Below are positions 63,800 to 64,000 of a stretch of DNA of 64,000 nt, piece by piece (the first letter of the stretch is position 1; each line of letters opens with the position of its first letter). The translations under genes were made by a program, and so were the position numbers. Under the pieces are notes generated by a model that was not told the origin of the DNA, ran no database searches, and worked only from the letters and a program-made list of their open reading frames with translations. Origin of the DNA: Cellulomonas sp. ES6 (GTDB lineage Bacteria > Actinomycetota > Actinomycetes > Actinomycetales > Cellulomonadaceae); assembly GCF_030053835.1 (NCBI RefSeq), contig NZ_CP125655.1, forward strand, positions 1,054,001-1,118,000. The letters run 5' to 3'.

Positions 63800-64000
63800 T
63801 CAGATGACGTGGTGCGGCACGGGCGGCGCGGCCTCGAGCCACGAGGTGAGACCCGCGTAGGCCTCGGGGGTCATGAGCAGCTCCACCTCGGGACGCGGAC
63901 CCGGTCCGGACCCGACGCGGCAGCGCACGAGGTACGCCCCGCCCGGGGACGCCGGGTCCGCCGCCGTGCGCTCGACGACCTCGATGCCGCCGCGCGGCCA
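63800..64000 (-). CDS. Hypothetical protein, 5' part outside the window
   Basis: The last 66 codons of a minus-strand gene cut by the right edge. The frame is open and ends in TGA 25 nt before the nucS ATG. The visible sequence includes [29 protein letters not shown], a [20 protein letters not shown] segment and PPVPHHVI at the end. I do not recognise the family. Close spacing suggests co-transcription with nucS. Coding call rests on frame, codon pattern and context only. Confidence 0.6.
   Translation of the reverse strand, partial: WPRGGIEVVERTAADPASPGGAYLVRCRVGSGPGPRPEVELLMTPEAYAGLTSWLEAAPPVPHHVI

Overview
The window is very GC-rich chromosomal DNA from an actinobacterium. GTG starts are frequent, and many genes are joined by 4-bp GTGA or ATGA overlaps or by 1-bp TGATG overlaps. 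The gene set (GatCAB, LigA, MnmA, NucS/EndoMS, GlgE pathway, a Scy/FilP-like coiled coil, and glycoside hydrolases under LacI control) fits a Micrococcales member such as the Cellulomonadaceae. That placement is inference from gene content and composition; no database comparison was made. Most of the window is core chromosome. No prophage, transposon, CRISPR array or tRNA gene was seen.

Left part (1-23 kb): the start of ilvD (cut by the window edge), a pterin-dehydratase/VOC gene divergent from a TipA-type MerR regulator, and a photolyase (phr). Next come two tandem DoxX-like membrane genes with duplicated promoter modules and DosR/DevR-like palindromes, then a RimJ-type acetyltransferase. 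The gatC-gatA-gatB operon, an unknown gene, a double-GNAT gene coupled to ligA, a DUF6907-like gene and two paralogous small XRE regulators follow. A cysteine desulfurase-mnmA-MetE-like-membrane protein operon runs leftward, followed by an APH-fold kinase gene and etfB-etfA.

Middle (23-36 kb): a compact alpha-glucan island. glgX faces glgP across a strong terminator. glgP is divergent from an operon-like run of glgE, treS, mak and glgB. Trehalose to maltose (TreS), to maltose-1-phosphate (Mak), to linear glucan (GlgE) and to branched glucan (GlgB) are all encoded, together with phosphorolysis (GlgP) and debranching (GlgX).

36-42.4 kb: one complete rRNA operon on the minus strand (16S-23S-5S, no spacer tRNA). 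It has two recognisable promoters, boxA antitermination motifs in leader and spacer, and a 16-bp-stem terminator. Upstream on the same strand are a cysteine-less thioredoxin/TPR protein, a lipoprotein and a two-pass membrane protein with a long Pro/Ala-rich tail. These are divergent from a 789-residue Scy/FilP-like coiled-coil gene.

Right part (49-64 kb): two alpha/beta hydrolases, a small zinc-ribbon protein, and a sugar-utilisation locus (LacI regulator, ABC binding protein, two permeases, GH31 alpha-xylosidase, GH1 beta-glucosidase, and a second divergent LacI gene). This locus carries several LacI-type operators and suggests uptake and hydrolysis of xyloglucan-type or cello-oligosaccharides. 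It is followed by an HNH endonuclease, nagA, nucS and a gene cut by the right edge.

Across the window, many promoter-proximal genes carry a TANNNT-like -10 hexamer 6-8 nt before the start codon and no Shine-Dalgarno, which suggests widespread leaderless transcription.
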